The notes under the pieces are model-generated. The model was not told the origin of the DNA, searched no databases, and was given only the letters and a program-made list of their open reading frames with translations. DNA of 64,000 nucleotides from Luminiphilus syltensis NOR5-1B (lineage in GTDB: Bacteria; Pseudomonadota; Gammaproteobacteria; Pseudomonadales; Halieaceae), in the NCBI RefSeq assembly GCF_000158175.1, contig NZ_DS999411.1:1526964-1590963 (forward strand), read 5' to 3'. Each line of letters opens with the position of its first letter. Positions within the stretch are counted from its first letter, which is position 1. The position numbers were made by a program, and so were the translations under genes. Positions 31,252 to 40,817 of this stretch are shown piece by piece.

Positions 31252-31567
31252 AGGGGGCTCCTTTCATGGGTGATGGGTTTGATGAATCGCCGGGCGAGCG
31301 GGGGCTGCCGGCAGGACTGCTGAGGTCGCAGGCCAGGGTTTATGGGTGGGGCGGGGTATAGCCCGGGGTGAGCTTTTAGGCCATGAGACTCAGGACGGCC
31401 GCAGGCGGAATCAGCTGTGATTTAGTGCCTGAGGACGATACGAGGCAGTTAGAAAAGACTGCCCTTCAATGCGGAGGGAGAACGTCGGATTTGGTTCTGA
31501 ATTAGATACGCGCGGTTTCTCAGTTTTTGAATTCAAAAAACTACTGTTTATTCCAAGGAGAGCCTTT

Positions 31568-31651
31568 ATGCTCCGCCAAAGCCTCTATGACCGCGTCTGT
31601 GCAAAGCCAGTGACCCATATCGCAAAAGACTTCGGGATATCCGATCACGGG
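31568..31651 (+). pseudogene. Truncated helix-turn-helix gene (RQxLYxxV type)
   Basis: The frame starts MLRQSLYDRVCAKPVTHIAK then DFGISDHG, the N-terminal DNA-binding segment seen also, broken, at 1836-1930. It is cut after about 28 codons by sequence of a transposase gene. Confidence 0.55.
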
Positions 31652-31852
31652 GTGCGAGAACAGGGTATGAGGCAATTCAAATCAGTGAAGCAGGAGCGGC
31701 GATTCAAGTCGTTTAAGCAGGTCCAGAGATTTGTGGGTGCGCATGCGGCTGTCCAGACTCTATTCAACCTGGGGAAACATCTGGTCAGAGCGCAGCACTA
31801 TAGAGATCTCAGGGTTAGTGGGTTCAATGAGTGGAGGAGCGTGGTTGCCTAA
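31652..31852 (+). pseudogene. IS6-family transposase C-terminal remnant
   Basis: VREQGMRQFKSVKQERRFKS, then QRFVGAHAAVQTLFNLGKHL and VRAQHYRDLRVSGFNEW are the closing segment of IS6/IS240-type DDE transposases. Only about 65 codons remain, fused in frame to the HTH fragment, so the apparent 127-codon gene is a chimera of two relics. Confidence 0.65.
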
Positions 31853-31951
31853 TTCTTAGGTTCAATACTTCCTGACCCAAGAAAATTAATTTGCCAATAC
31901 CCTTAAGTTGGCAAAACCCTGACAAGTGTTGGTCTCGTGGCTGTTGCGAGG

Positions 31952-32770
31952 TCAGTGGGTCAGTTGATAAATAAGAGCGGTCCGATTGTGCACTCCGCAC
32001 TTGTCATACACCGAGCGCAGGTGGTTGTTGACGGTACGAGCGCTGATGTTGAGCTGGTCGGCGATATGCAGGCTGGACAGGCCCTGGCGCAGGAGTTCCA
32101 CCACTTGCTTCTCGCGTCGTGACAGACCAAACCTCTTCATGCGCCGTTCCATGGTTATGCTGCTGTCAGTGTCTACTACATCCACGCCCCCTGGCTGCAG
32201 AGGATCGTGCTGGGAAAGCAATTCTCTAGCCTGGATGCGCTCGACAGCGCCGCGCAGGCAGGGGGCCATCAGATCGGCCTTGGCGATCTCCAGACGAGAG
32301 AAGCCGCGTTCCTCCGCGGGACGATGCAGGCCGATGATGCCAAAGGGGACGCGTCCCGACGGGCGCAGGCCAACGATCATAACGTGATAGATCGATTGCG
32401 GCTTGAGAAATTCGTTGTAGAAGCGGGTGGCCACGTAGTCATGGTGGCTAATGACCTCGCTGGAAACAATGACATTCCGGGGCGACGTCGACAGGCAGGT
32501 GAGATAGCTACGCATGAAGGGGTCCTGGCGATGGTAGCCGGCACACCAGCGCGCCATCGCCCCAGCCGGCACGCCGCGTTCTTGTCCTTCACTGATGTGT
32601 ACTTGTTGCTGGCTCAGTCTGAGGTGGCCGTAAACGCTGCTGCTTGCGCCAATGGCGCGTTCCATGAAAGTCAGGGCTTCCTGTTGCAGTTGATCCATGT
32701 TGTTGCATTCGAGGGCCCTATGGGTGATGTCGACAACATCCTGCAGATCTCGTGTACGCAACGCTCCCAT
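31952..32770 (-). CDS. LuxR-family transcriptional regulator
   Basis: The 272-aa protein has an N-terminal GAF/PAS-like sensing region (about 20-190) and a C-terminal LuxR helix-turn-helix (LSRREKQVVELLRQGLSSLH, then IADQLNISARTVNNHL, about 207-250). There is no luxI-type synthase nearby and no clear autoinducer-binding signature, so it probably senses a substrate or intermediate. It is divergent from the TonB receptor operon and is the obvious candidate to control it. Confidence 0.88.
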   Translation of the reverse strand: MGALRTRDLQDVVDITHRALECNNMDQLQQEALTFMERAIGASSSVYGHLRLSQQQVHISEGQERGVPAGAMARWCAGYHRQDPFMRSYLTCLSTSPRNVIVSSEVISHHDYVATRFYNEFLKPQSIYHVMIVGLRPSGRVPFGIIGLHRPAEERGFSRLEIAKADLMAPCLRGAVERIQARELLSQHDPLQPGGVDVVDTDSSITMERRMKRFGLSRREKQVVELLRQGLSSLHIADQLNISARTVNNHLRSVYDKCGVHNRTALIYQLTH

Positions 32771-32827
32771 AACGTCATACCTTGGGTGGGGGACTTGCCA
32801 TCCTTGTACAGGCAGTCTCGATTATTG

Positions 32828-32850
32828 TTGTATGTCCTGAGTATATACAA
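32828..32850. promoter_or_regulatory. Inverted repeat in the luxR/TonB-receptor intergenic region
   Basis: TTGTAT (32828-32833) and ATACAA (32845-32850) are separated by 11 bp in the 245-bp divergent region. The left arm could serve as a -35 for the receptor gene. It is a candidate operator for the LuxR regulator; arms are short, so the call is weak. Confidence 0.35.
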
Positions 32851-33015
32851 AAATGAGTAATTCTCGCTATCCCGTTTCCGGCCCTGTGCGCCTAGACTCC
32901 GTTGGAATGCTGCAGTCCCTGCACGGATTACGTCTGTGCCCGTCAGAAGGCAGCATTTTTGAAGTCCTTTGCGATAACAACAATATGTGCGAAGTCCACA
33001 ACCTGGAGGCTACCA

Positions 33016-35247
33016 ATGTATAAAAGAAACTGTGTCCTATCGGCGGCGATTCTAGCGCTGCTTAATGCCGACGTTATGGCAAATACTCTCGAGGAAGTTG
33101 TGGTCACCGCTACCCGCCGTGAAATCAACCTCCAGGACACCGGTATCTCGGTCACGGCAATGTCCGGTGCCGCGCTTGAGCAGTTCAACATCACCGATAC
33201 TGACATGTTGACCATGATGACTCCAGGCCTGATGCTGCAGAATGGGGGTGGGGCACCGCTGGTAGGCTTAGTCTCCATCCGCGGCGTGGCCCAGAACGAC
33301 TTCGCCGGGCATATTGAATCGCCAAACGCGCTGTACCTGGATGAGGTTTACCAGTCCTCGATCTCGACCAACTCAATCAAGATGTACGACATCAGTCGCG
33401 TTGAGGTGCTGCGTGGCCCGCAAGGTACCCTGTTCGGTCGTAACGCTACCGGCGGACTGATACACCTGATTACCAATAAACCAACTGAAGAGCTGGAAGG
33501 CTACTTCAAGGCATCGGCAGGGAGCTACAGTTCCTATAGCGCCCAAGGCGCCGTAAGTGGTCCGCTGTCAGACACGGTCAGGGCCCGACTGGCGCTGTTT
33601 CACAGCAAGGCGGACGGCTATATCGCCAACGCCATTGGCCCCGACCAGCTGGAGGACGACACGCTGGCGGGGCGACTGCATGTGCAGATCACTCCCTCGG
33701 ACCGGCTGGATATCCTGCTCAGCGCTGATATCTACCAGATGGATGTGGACAATGTCGGTGGCGCCCAAACTCAGGGCGCGGCGGTCGACCCGGTGACTGG
33801 CCTCGGTTTCAACGTGCCGAGGGTAAACAATACCATCCTCGGCTACGTCAAGCCCGACAGTGACCTCTACAGCGGCGCTTTCGACCAGCCTGGTTTCTTA
33901 GAGCGTGATTCCAGCAACCTCATCGCCAACATCGCCTATGAGTTTGACCGGGTCAGGCTGGTATCGTTGAGCAACTTCAACAGCGTCGAGTCCGATTATC
34001 TGGAGGACAATGACCTGACCCCGTTCCCCTTTATTGAGTTCGGGCAGACCGGAGACAGTGACACCTTCAGTCAGGAACTTCGTCTGGAGCAGGTGGAGGG
34101 AGCAACCCGCTGGAGCACCGGGCTGTACTACCTGAATATTGACGGCGACTACAGTCAGGCACTGCGGGTCAACCCGCCGCCAGATCTGGATCCCGCGGCT
34201 CTGTCCCTGGGCCAGACGGCGAACTGGGGTGTGGAAACCACCTCCTGGTCCGCTTTTGGCCAGCTGGAGCACGACCTGACCCCGGACCTGGTGTTGACCG
34301 CAGGCCTGCGCTGGACCTACGACGAAAAAGACTACGACTACGACGCGACACCATTCCTTCGCGCCGGAGGCGTCCTAATTCCCGGCCAGGCTCCCTTGGG
34401 CGTCCCGCCCGGCAGTCTGATCGAGGAAGTGCTGACCAATGGGCCCATTGACGACGAGCATGACGAAGATGGTATCTCCGCGCGCCTGCAGCTTGACTAC
34501 AGCGCGGCGGAAGACTGGTTGCTGTACGCCAGCTTCAACAAGGGCTACAAGGCGTTCAATTACAATGCCGGTTTTGCCGGCCAAGCGCCCTTTGATGGCC
34601 TTCGCTTCGACGGTGAGGACATCTATGCCTGGGAGGTTGGCAGCAAGCTGGACTTCTGGGAGAGCCGGGCTCGCTGGAACATCAGCGCCTATTATTACGA
34701 TTACCGGGGTTACCAAGCCTTCGATCAGCGTGGCATCAATTTCACCCTGTACAACACAGATGCAACGATTCATGGGATGGATACTGAATTAACCATCTCG
34801 CCGACCGATACCACCACGCTGATGTTCAGTGCCGCGTATCTGGATACCGAGGTGAAAGATGTGCTGATCGGGACGGATCCGCTCAATCCCATCAATGTCA
34901 CCCGGGAAGCGCCACAGTCACCGGAGTTCACTTTTAGCGGCGCCATCGTGCAGGACTTTCCCCTGCAGGAGGGCCTGATTTCGGTACAGCTCAGTGGCTA
35001 TTATAACAGCGGCTATTTCTCTCAGCTGACCAACGCGCCGAACACTGAAATTCCCAGCTATAAAATTTTCAATGGCCGGGTGACCTACAGATCGTCCGCA
35101 GAGAAGTACGAACTGTCAGTGTTCGCCCGAAACCTTTTGGATGAGGAATACTTCAGTTATGCCTTTGACATTGCCTCAAATGGCTTCACGGAGCAGACCC
35201 TTGGCCTGCCGCGCTGGATCGGCGTGGAAGGTCGCTTGAATTTCTGA
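33016..35247 (+). CDS. TonB-dependent outer-membrane receptor
   Basis: The ATG at 33016 follows GGAGG and opens a typical signal peptide (NCVLSAAILALLNADVMA); an upstream in-frame start at 32902 would bury it. The 743-aa protein has the plug domain (LEEVVVTATRREINLQDTGI, ISIRGV-like VSIRGVAQND, LRGPQGTLFGRNATGGLIHL) and a 22-strand-type barrel ending in aromatic GVEGRLNF. It takes up a bulky substrate across the outer membrane with TonB energy. First gene of the catabolic operon, 20 bp before the ligase. Confidence 0.95.
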   Translation: MYKRNCVLSAAILALLNADVMANTLEEVVVTATRREINLQDTGISVTAMSGAALEQFNITDTDMLTMMTPGLMLQNGGGAPLVGLVSIRGVAQNDFAGHIESPNALYLDEVYQSSISTNSIKMYDISRVEVLRGPQGTLFGRNATGGLIHLITNKPTEELEGYFKASAGSYSSYSAQGAVSGPLSDTVRARLALFHSKADGYIANAIGPDQLEDDTLAGRLHVQITPSDRLDILLSADIYQMDVDNVGGAQTQGAAVDPVTGLGFNVPRVNNTILGYVKPDSDLYSGAFDQPGFLERDSSNLIANIAYEFDRVRLVSLSNFNSVESDYLEDNDLTPFPFIEFGQTGDSDTFSQELRLEQVEGATRWSTGLYYLNIDGDYSQALRVNPPPDLDPAALSLGQTANWGVETTSWSAFGQLEHDLTPDLVLTAGLRWTYDEKDYDYDATPFLRAGGVLIPGQAPLGVPPGSLIEEVLTNGPIDDEHDEDGISARLQLDYSAAEDWLLYASFNKGYKAFNYNAGFAGQAPFDGLRFDGEDIYAWEVGSKLDFWESRARWNISAYYYDYRGYQAFDQRGINFTLYNTDATIHGMDTELTISPTDTTTLMFSAAYLDTEVKDVLIGTDPLNPINVTREAPQSPEFTFSGAIVQDFPLQEGLISVQLSGYYNSGYFSQLTNAPNTEIPSYKIFNGRVTYRSSAEKYELSVFARNLLDEEYFSYAFDIASNGFTEQTLGLPRWIGVEGRLNF

Positions 35248-35266
35248 AGATCAGGCAGACACGATA

Positions 35267-36847
35267 ATGTATAAGCAACTTGTAGCGCCGCTCAACTACA
35301 ACATTGCCAATGAGTTCGAGAAGTTCACAGATGATCCAGAAAGGGTCGCAATAAAGTGGCTCGATGACGATGGATGTTCAGATAAAATAACCTATGTTGA
35401 TCTTTGGAGGTGCGCCAATAGGATCGGCAACGCGCTCTCTCGTCTTGGCCTAAAGAAGGGCGACATAGCCCTGGTCATGATTCCAAAGCGAATCGAGGCT
35501 TACCAGACCTACATTGCCGCCCTGAAACTAGGGATTGTTGTAATTCCCTGCTCAGAGATGCTGCGGGAAAAGGAGCTGGACTATAGGATAAATCATAGCG
35601 GTGCAAAGGCAATCATCAGCTATTTTCCTTTTACGGCTGAATTCGAAAAAGTATCCAGGACCAAGAAACTGACAAAAATCATTCTGGGACGGGATCAGGA
35701 TGGCTGGGAGCGGTTGGATCACTTGATGCTGGCGGAGGAGGATAGCCTGGAGACGGTTGCTACAACCCGTGATGACATGTCCTTTCTTTCCTATACCTCT
35801 GGAACCACCGGGTATCCCAAGGGCGTGGTTCATACGCACGGGTGGGGGTTTGCTCATTTGAGAACGGCTGCCAGGAATTGGCTCTGTATCAACGAGGGTG
35901 ATCTGGTCTGGGCAACTGCCGGGCCGGGCTGGGCCAAGTGGTTGTGGAGCCCCTTCCTGTCAGTGCTGGGTTCAGGTGCCACGGGCTTCGTCTATTCCGG
36001 CAAATTCGACCCCGAAACCTACTTGCACTTGCTTGACGAGTACAAGATAAACGTTCTGTGCTGCACACCCACGGAATATCGGATCATGGCCAAGTCCGAT
36101 AACCTATCGGAGTACGATCTGTCTAGTCTTCGCAGCGCGGTCTCGGCCGGGGAGCCTCTTAACGCCGAAGTCATAAGCACCTTCCAGAAGCACTTCAATG
36201 TCACAGTCCGAGACGGCTATGGGCAAACGGAGAACACTCTTTTGGTTGGCACATTGAAAGACATGCAGCCCAAGCCCGGCTCCATGGGAAGACCGACTCC
36301 GGGTTGTCGCGTGGCAATTCTGGACGAAGAAGGTCAGCCCGTCAAAACAGGTTCTACCGGAGATATTGCGGTTCATCTGGATACACCGGCGCTGTTCAAG
36401 CATTACTACAACGACCCAGAGAAGACCAGCATGTCCCGTCGAGGGGATTATTACCTGACTGGCGACAGGGCGCGCGAGGACGAGGATGGCTATTTCTGGT
36501 TCCAGGGAAGGAGCGATGACATCATCATCAGCGCCGGGTACACCATTGGCCCATTTGAGGTTGAGGATGCGCTGGTCAAGCACCCCGCGGTTCAGGAATG
36601 TGCCGTCGTTGCCAGCCCCGACGAAGTTCGCGGATCCGTCGTGAAGGCGTTTGTGATCTTGAAGAATGGTGTTTCCCACGATCATGACGTGCTGGTGACA
36701 GAGCTTCAGCAGCACGTGAAGGCGCTGACAGCACCCTATAAATATCCACGCAAGATCCAGTTCGTCGCGGAATTGCCAAAGACTACCTCGGGAAAAATTC
36801 GTCGCGTAGAACTCAGGCAACTGGAACAGGAAGGTTGCAAATATTGA
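35267..36847 (+). CDS. AMP-forming acyl/aryl-CoA ligase
   Basis: The 526-aa enzyme has the adenylate-forming core: YTSGTTGYPKG (176-186), the GYGQTE motif, the YLTGDRARED motif with the ribose-binding Asp, the hinge FQGRSDDIIISAGYTIGPFE and the catalytic Lys510 in KTTSGKIRR. It resembles medium-chain or benzoate-type acyl-CoA synthetases. It would activate the imported acid or a ring-cleavage product as CoA thioester. It lies between receptor and SDR in one run. Confidence 0.9.
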   Translation: MYKQLVAPLNYNIANEFEKFTDDPERVAIKWLDDDGCSDKITYVDLWRCANRIGNALSRLGLKKGDIALVMIPKRIEAYQTYIAALKLGIVVIPCSEMLREKELDYRINHSGAKAIISYFPFTAEFEKVSRTKKLTKIILGRDQDGWERLDHLMLAEEDSLETVATTRDDMSFLSYTSGTTGYPKGVVHTHGWGFAHLRTAARNWLCINEGDLVWATAGPGWAKWLWSPFLSVLGSGATGFVYSGKFDPETYLHLLDEYKINVLCCTPTEYRIMAKSDNLSEYDLSSLRSAVSAGEPLNAEVISTFQKHFNVTVRDGYGQTENTLLVGTLKDMQPKPGSMGRPTPGCRVAILDEEGQPVKTGSTGDIAVHLDTPALFKHYYNDPEKTSMSRRGDYYLTGDRAREDEDGYFWFQGRSDDIIISAGYTIGPFEVEDALVKHPAVQECAVVASPDEVRGSVVKAFVILKNGVSHDHDVLVTELQQHVKALTAPYKYPRKIQFVAELPKTTSGKIRRVELRQLEQEGCKY

Positions 36848-36875
36848 GTCATCAAGCCATAGGAGCTGAGTCATA

Positions 36876-37667
36876 ATGGGTCGAGTGAACGGAAAAGTGG
36901 CACTGGTCACCGGGGGCGCCTCGGGCATTGGGCGCGCATCTTGTGAAGCTCTCGCGCGTGAGGGTGCCAGTGTGCTGGCCGCGGACATCAACACTGAAGG
37001 GGCGCAGGCAACTGCCGAGCGCATTGGCGCAGCCGCGGCCAGTAACGCACTTGATGTCAGCAGCGAGACCGACTGGGAGGCGGCAACCGCTTGTGCTATT
37101 GAGTTGTTCGGGCGCCTGGATATTGTGGTGAACTGTGCCGCCATCGGAATTACCGGCAGCGTTGAAGATATGGTGCTGGAGGAGTGGAACCGGGTGTTGG
37201 CCGTCAACCTCACCGGTACCATGCTGTCCTGCAAGCACGGTATCCGTGCCATCAGGCAGTCTGATGGTGGCGGGTCGCTAATCAACATTTCTTCTATTGG
37301 TGCCCTTTTGGGGACTTCCGATCTGCCCGCGTATGGTGCCTCCAAGGCGGGTGTCACCCTGCTGTCGAAGTCTGTGGCTCTCGACTGCGCCGAGCGTGGT
37401 TACGGTATCCGTTGCAATGCCATTCACCCAACCTATGTGGACACGGAGATGCTGGATCCTATTGCAGCAGCGGTCGGAGACCGGGACGCGATGGTGGCGG
37501 GAATGATCGAAAACGTGCCCCTGGGGCGGCTGGCGACAGCGGCGGATATTGCCAACTCGGTCGTATTTCTGGCCAGCGATGAGTCGGCCATGATCACTGG
37601 CACCGCGTTCCTAGTCGATGGTGGTACCACTGCCGGAATGCCCTCCAAACACTCCCAACGCAACTGA
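36876..37667 (+). CDS. Short-chain dehydrogenase/reductase (SDR)
   Basis: Classical 263-aa SDR: nucleotide-binding TGGASGIG (about 12-19), NCAA motif, Ser in NISSIGALLG and the catalytic YGASK (Tyr ~157, Lys ~161). An acidic residue at the end of beta-2 (AADINT) suggests NAD preference. Substrate unknown; a secondary alcohol intermediate of the pathway is plausible. It ends 25 bp before the ThDP enzyme. Confidence 0.93.
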   Translation: MGRVNGKVALVTGGASGIGRASCEALAREGASVLAADINTEGAQATAERIGAAAASNALDVSSETDWEAATACAIELFGRLDIVVNCAAIGITGSVEDMVLEEWNRVLAVNLTGTMLSCKHGIRAIRQSDGGGSLINISSIGALLGTSDLPAYGASKAGVTLLSKSVALDCAERGYGIRCNAIHPTYVDTEMLDPIAAAVGDRDAMVAGMIENVPLGRLATAADIANSVVFLASDESAMITGTAFLVDGGTTAGMPSKHSQRN

Positions 37668-37692
37668 TAACCCTGTCCCGGAGACCCGCGAA

Positions 37693-39447
37693 ATGATTAT
37701 GGAAAGCACCGTGAGCGACATGTTGCTCGCCATTCTGAAGAAGCACGGCGTCAAGTATATTTGCGGTCTGCCTGCAGCCCAGATCGGTCTCATCATGCAC
37801 GGCGCCTCGCGGGATCCGGACCTGGTCTACATCACGACCCGTCACGAGGAAGCCGCCGGGCATATGGCGGCCTCGATCTCTCGGGTCACCGATACCATGG
37901 GCGTCTGTTTCGCCACGGTCGGGCCGGGAGCGACGAATTTAGTCCCAGGTGTGGCCGCCGCTTTTGCCGATAATATTCCTATGGTGGTGATTACCGGGCA
38001 GAATCAGGCCCGGGCGATAGACCCGGGCATCGACCAGTTGCAGTCCGCGGACCAGATCGGGCTATTCCGCTCAATCACCAAGTGGAATGCCATCGTGCAC
38101 CATCCAGAGCGCGCCCCTGAACTGTTCGAGCGGGCCGTATATATCGCCCGCTCTGGGCGGCCGGGGCCTGTACACCTGGATATTCCCTGTGATGTCGGGA
38201 CCTTGATGTGCCGCTACGACCTCGCCCAGACACCACCCTACCGGCTACAGCGTCCTATTCCCTGCAGGGAAGAGCTGCAGCGGGTTGCGGCTGCCCTGCG
38301 GGGAGCCTGTCGGCCGCTGTTGATTGCCGGTGGCGGTGTTGCTCGCTCCGAAGGTGTGCAGGCGTTCCGCGATCTGGTGGCATATACGGACATGCTGGCG
38401 ATGACCACGGCCAACGGTCGCGGTGTGTTGGACCCGGCGGATGCCAATACCCTTGGATCCGCTGGCCTAGTGTCCGGACAGGCGGCCATTGATATCGGCC
38501 AGGAAGCGGATTTGGTGCTGGCCGTGGGCTGCAAATTCTCCACGTTCACGCCCATTCACAAGCCGCCGCATTACCCGAAGCCGGACTACCAGAAAATCAT
38601 TCAGATTGAAATAGATGCGGAATCCATTGGCCGTGCGGCCCCGGTGGAGATTGGCCTGGTGGGAGATGCCCGGGCAACCCTGGAAGCTTTGCTGGAAGTG
38701 CTAGCGGAGGAGGGCGATGGTTTCCGGCAGGACCAGGACTGGAAGCAATCCATTGTGAAGAAGCGAGATACGAGCAGGGAACTGTATCGGGAAACGGCGA
38801 AGGAGAGCAAGGTGGTTGGTGGAGTCGGCTTGCTCAACGAATCCGCAGTTGCCGCTGTGATCGGCGACCTTCTGCCTCGCGATGCCATTGTCGTCCATGA
38901 TGGCGGCCAGACGATGATGTGGACAATCTCCCATATCCAGGTGGACAGCCCCGAGCGCTCACTGTTCGTTCCCGGCATGGGCCACCTTGGCTTTGGTCTG
39001 CCCTATGCCAATGCTGCGAAACTGGCGCACCCGGAGCGGGCGGTGTTCTGCCTGACGGGTGATGGTGCCATGGGAATGACCATCCAGGAACTGGAAACTG
39101 CCAGCCGCTATGGCCTGGCGGTCATAGTTATCGTGTTCAATGACAGCTATTGGGGCATGTACAAGCCCTTTGGGGAAATGCTGGACAACCCTGATTTCGG
39201 AACCAAGTTGTCCACAGTGGATTTTGCTACTGTTGCAAAGGGGTTTGGCTGCTACGCTGAAGATGTCTCCGAGCTTCGTGACATCCCTGCCGCGGTTCAG
39301 CGTGCGATGGACAGTGGCCGCCCGGCGCTATTGAACATTGGCGTGGATTTCACGCCGCACCCGATGGATTTCCTCTGGCCCAATATCATTCTGGATGGCT
39401 TCCAGTTTCCCGCGACCGAGAAAACCCCTCTAAAGGCAGTTGCTTGA
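37693..39447 (+). CDS. Thiamine-diphosphate-dependent enzyme (acetolactate-synthase-like)
   Basis: The 584-aa enzyme has the three-domain POX/AHAS layout. The catalytic Glu52 lies in HEEAAGHMA, GPGATN follows, and the ThDP/Mg site is TGDGAMGMTIQELETASRYG with NDSYWGMYK. There is no FAD-specific signature I can identify. It is not ilvB in context: no small subunit, and it sits among ligase, SDRs and a cupin. A C-C lyase or decarboxylase step is likely. A start at 37618 would overlap the SDR; the ATG at 37693 fits better. Confidence 0.88.
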   Translation: MIMESTVSDMLLAILKKHGVKYICGLPAAQIGLIMHGASRDPDLVYITTRHEEAAGHMAASISRVTDTMGVCFATVGPGATNLVPGVAAAFADNIPMVVITGQNQARAIDPGIDQLQSADQIGLFRSITKWNAIVHHPERAPELFERAVYIARSGRPGPVHLDIPCDVGTLMCRYDLAQTPPYRLQRPIPCREELQRVAAALRGACRPLLIAGGGVARSEGVQAFRDLVAYTDMLAMTTANGRGVLDPADANTLGSAGLVSGQAAIDIGQEADLVLAVGCKFSTFTPIHKPPHYPKPDYQKIIQIEIDAESIGRAAPVEIGLVGDARATLEALLEVLAEEGDGFRQDQDWKQSIVKKRDTSRELYRETAKESKVVGGVGLLNESAVAAVIGDLLPRDAIVVHDGGQTMMWTISHIQVDSPERSLFVPGMGHLGFGLPYANAAKLAHPERAVFCLTGDGAMGMTIQELETASRYGLAVIVIVFNDSYWGMYKPFGEMLDNPDFGTKLSTVDFATVAKGFGCYAEDVSELRDIPAAVQRAMDSGRPALLNIGVDFTPHPMDFLWPNIILDGFQFPATEKTPLKAVA

Positions 39448-39473
39448 ACAACTGGTGATCGGCCCGACAGCGG

Positions 39474-39963
39474 TCAGGCCATCAGGGGTTTAGTCAAATG
39501 CAGTCCCTCGGCCATTTGTTTCCGCATCACGAATTTCTGGATCTTCCCTGTTACCGTCATCGGGCAATCATCTACAAAGCGGGTGTAGGCGGAGATCTTG
39601 TAGTGCACGATCTGGCCTTTGCAAAAATCCAGAATCTGCTGCATAGGGGAGCCCTGGCAAACGGGCCGCCTGCAATTGTCCGTGTACGGTGGCGTCAGAC
39701 CGCATCAGCACCCATTCCGGCCCGTTGGGCGACCTGATTACCAAACGGTCGCCGGGTTCGAGCCCCAGTGCGAGTCAGCCCGCCGACAATTCTTCGGATC
39801 TGGTCTTGAGTTCAGCCCAACTCCAGCGCTCGCCCTAATGCGCTACCACAAGTGCCTCATTGACACCCCAGCGTTCGGCCGCCGCGGCTAGCGCCAGGCC
39901 AACTGTCTTGTGCCGCAGCGGCACATCTGCAATGCAGCTCACATAACTCAACTTTTCCGTCAT
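39474..39963 (-). pseudogene. Decayed acyl-CoA synthetase with internal deletion
   Basis: On the minus strand the N-terminus (MTEKLSYVSCIADVPLRHKT) of a FadD-like ligase runs to about 39720 with at least two in-frame stops. It is then fused to the C-terminal end: VDDCPMTVTGKIQKFVMRKQ. About 490 bp remain of roughly 1.6 kb, and the whole adenylation centre is missing. It sits between the ThDP gene and the leftward SDR, so it was probably the first or last gene of the leftward arm before it was lost. Confidence 0.8.
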
Positions 39964-39973
39964 GCTCCCTGCA

Positions 39974-40759
39974 TCAACTCGTGAGCATCATTCCGCCATC
40001 CACGAGAATGCGGTCGCCGGTGACATGCTTGCTCTCATCGTTGGCAAAGTACAATGCTGCATTGGCTATATCTTCCACCTGACCGAACTCGCCCATCGGA
40101 ATCATGTCCAGAAACCCGGCTTCTGCCTGTGTCGCGGTAATATTGTTATGCTTTGCAGTGGCTTCGACCAGACGGTTGTGCATCGCGGTGCGAATCTGCC
40201 CGGGATGGATTGAATTGCAGCGGATGCGATAACCCTGTTGTGCACAGTACAGAGCCACTGACTGGGTGAGATGGCGCACCGCGGCCTTGGAGGCACCATA
40301 GGCAGCAATGAACGGCACCGGTACCATGGCAGCAATGGAGGACATGTTGATAATGGAGCCACCGTTTTGTTTCATGTGACGGATGGCATGTTTGCAACCC
40401 AGTATGGTGCCGTCGACATTCACAGTGAAGATTTTTTTCGCCTCCGCCACATCTATGTCTTCAAAAAGCACACCTAGGCCAGCGTCTGCAAATCCCGCGT
40501 TATTCACCAGCACACTGGCGTGGACTTGCTCATTCGTCAGCGTTGTGAATAGCGCTTCCCAGCTGCTTTCGTCAGTGACATCCTGTTCCAAGAAACGAGC
40601 ACCGATTTTGGCTGCCGCCTGTTCTCCCGCATTTACATTGATGTCCGTGATTATCACGTTAGCGCCGTGCTCGATGTAGCGCTGAGCGATTCCCAGTCCC
40701 AGTCCCGATGCGCCACCGGTCACGATGGCAGTTTTTCCCGCCAGTCTCTTGTCGCTCAT
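39974..40759 (-). CDS. Short-chain dehydrogenase/reductase (SDR)
   Basis: The 261-aa protein starts MSDKRLAGKTAIVTGGASGL; TGGASGLG binds the nucleotide, NNAG follows, and the active site is Ser in MSSIAAM with YGASK. ITDIN after beta-2 suggests NAD. It resembles cyclohexanol- or hydroxysteroid-type dehydrogenases. It faces left, downstream of the cupin gene, and the pseudogene follows 10 bp further on. Confidence 0.92.
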   Translation of the reverse strand: MSDKRLAGKTAIVTGGASGLGLGIAQRYIEHGANVIITDINVNAGEQAAAKIGARFLEQDVTDESSWEALFTTLTNEQVHASVLVNNAGFADAGLGVLFEDIDVAEAKKIFTVNVDGTILGCKHAIRHMKQNGGSIINMSSIAAMVPVPFIAAYGASKAAVRHLTQSVALYCAQQGYRIRCNSIHPGQIRTAMHNRLVEATAKHNNITATQAEAGFLDMIPMGEFGQVEDIANAALYFANDESKHVTGDRILVDGGMMLTS

Positions 40760-40817
40760 TATTGGTTTTTCTCCCTGCAATAATTAAATTGACCTCTAGG
40801 CTGGTGACACCTTTGGT

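Larger units (their letters stand above)
24048..31660. mobile_element. Satellite-like integrative module (integrase to broken HTH gene)
   Basis: The module runs from the 3' flank of the integrase to the broken helix-turn-helix gene and carries integrase, Toprim/DUF3987 replication protein, a 377-aa unknown, ArdB/KlcA and four small genes, all leftward. There are no phage structural or conjugation genes, so it resembles a P4-like satellite or a minimal integrative element (inference). Its right third is duplicated at 1-1925. Confidence 0.6.
29830..31660. repeat. Right copy of the duplicated element end
   Basis: Homologous to 1-1925 in order, orientation and gene lengths. Both copies end in a damaged helix-turn-helix gene, beyond which the sequences are unrelated. 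Confidence 0.85.

Noticed and set aside
31469-31852. A single 127-aa gene
   Set aside because: The frame is a chimera of non-coding sequence, a truncated HTH segment and an IS6 transposase tail; no start signal.
31952-32770. Quorum-sensing receptor
   Set aside because: No luxI-type gene nearby and no recognisable autoinducer-binding residues; a substrate-responsive LuxR protein is more likely.
32902-33015. Upstream start of the TonB receptor
   Set aside because: It would place 38 residues before the signal peptide and lacks the GGAGG site found before 33016.
37693-39447. ilvB acetolactate synthase
   Set aside because: No regulatory subunit or other branched-chain genes; the context is catabolic.
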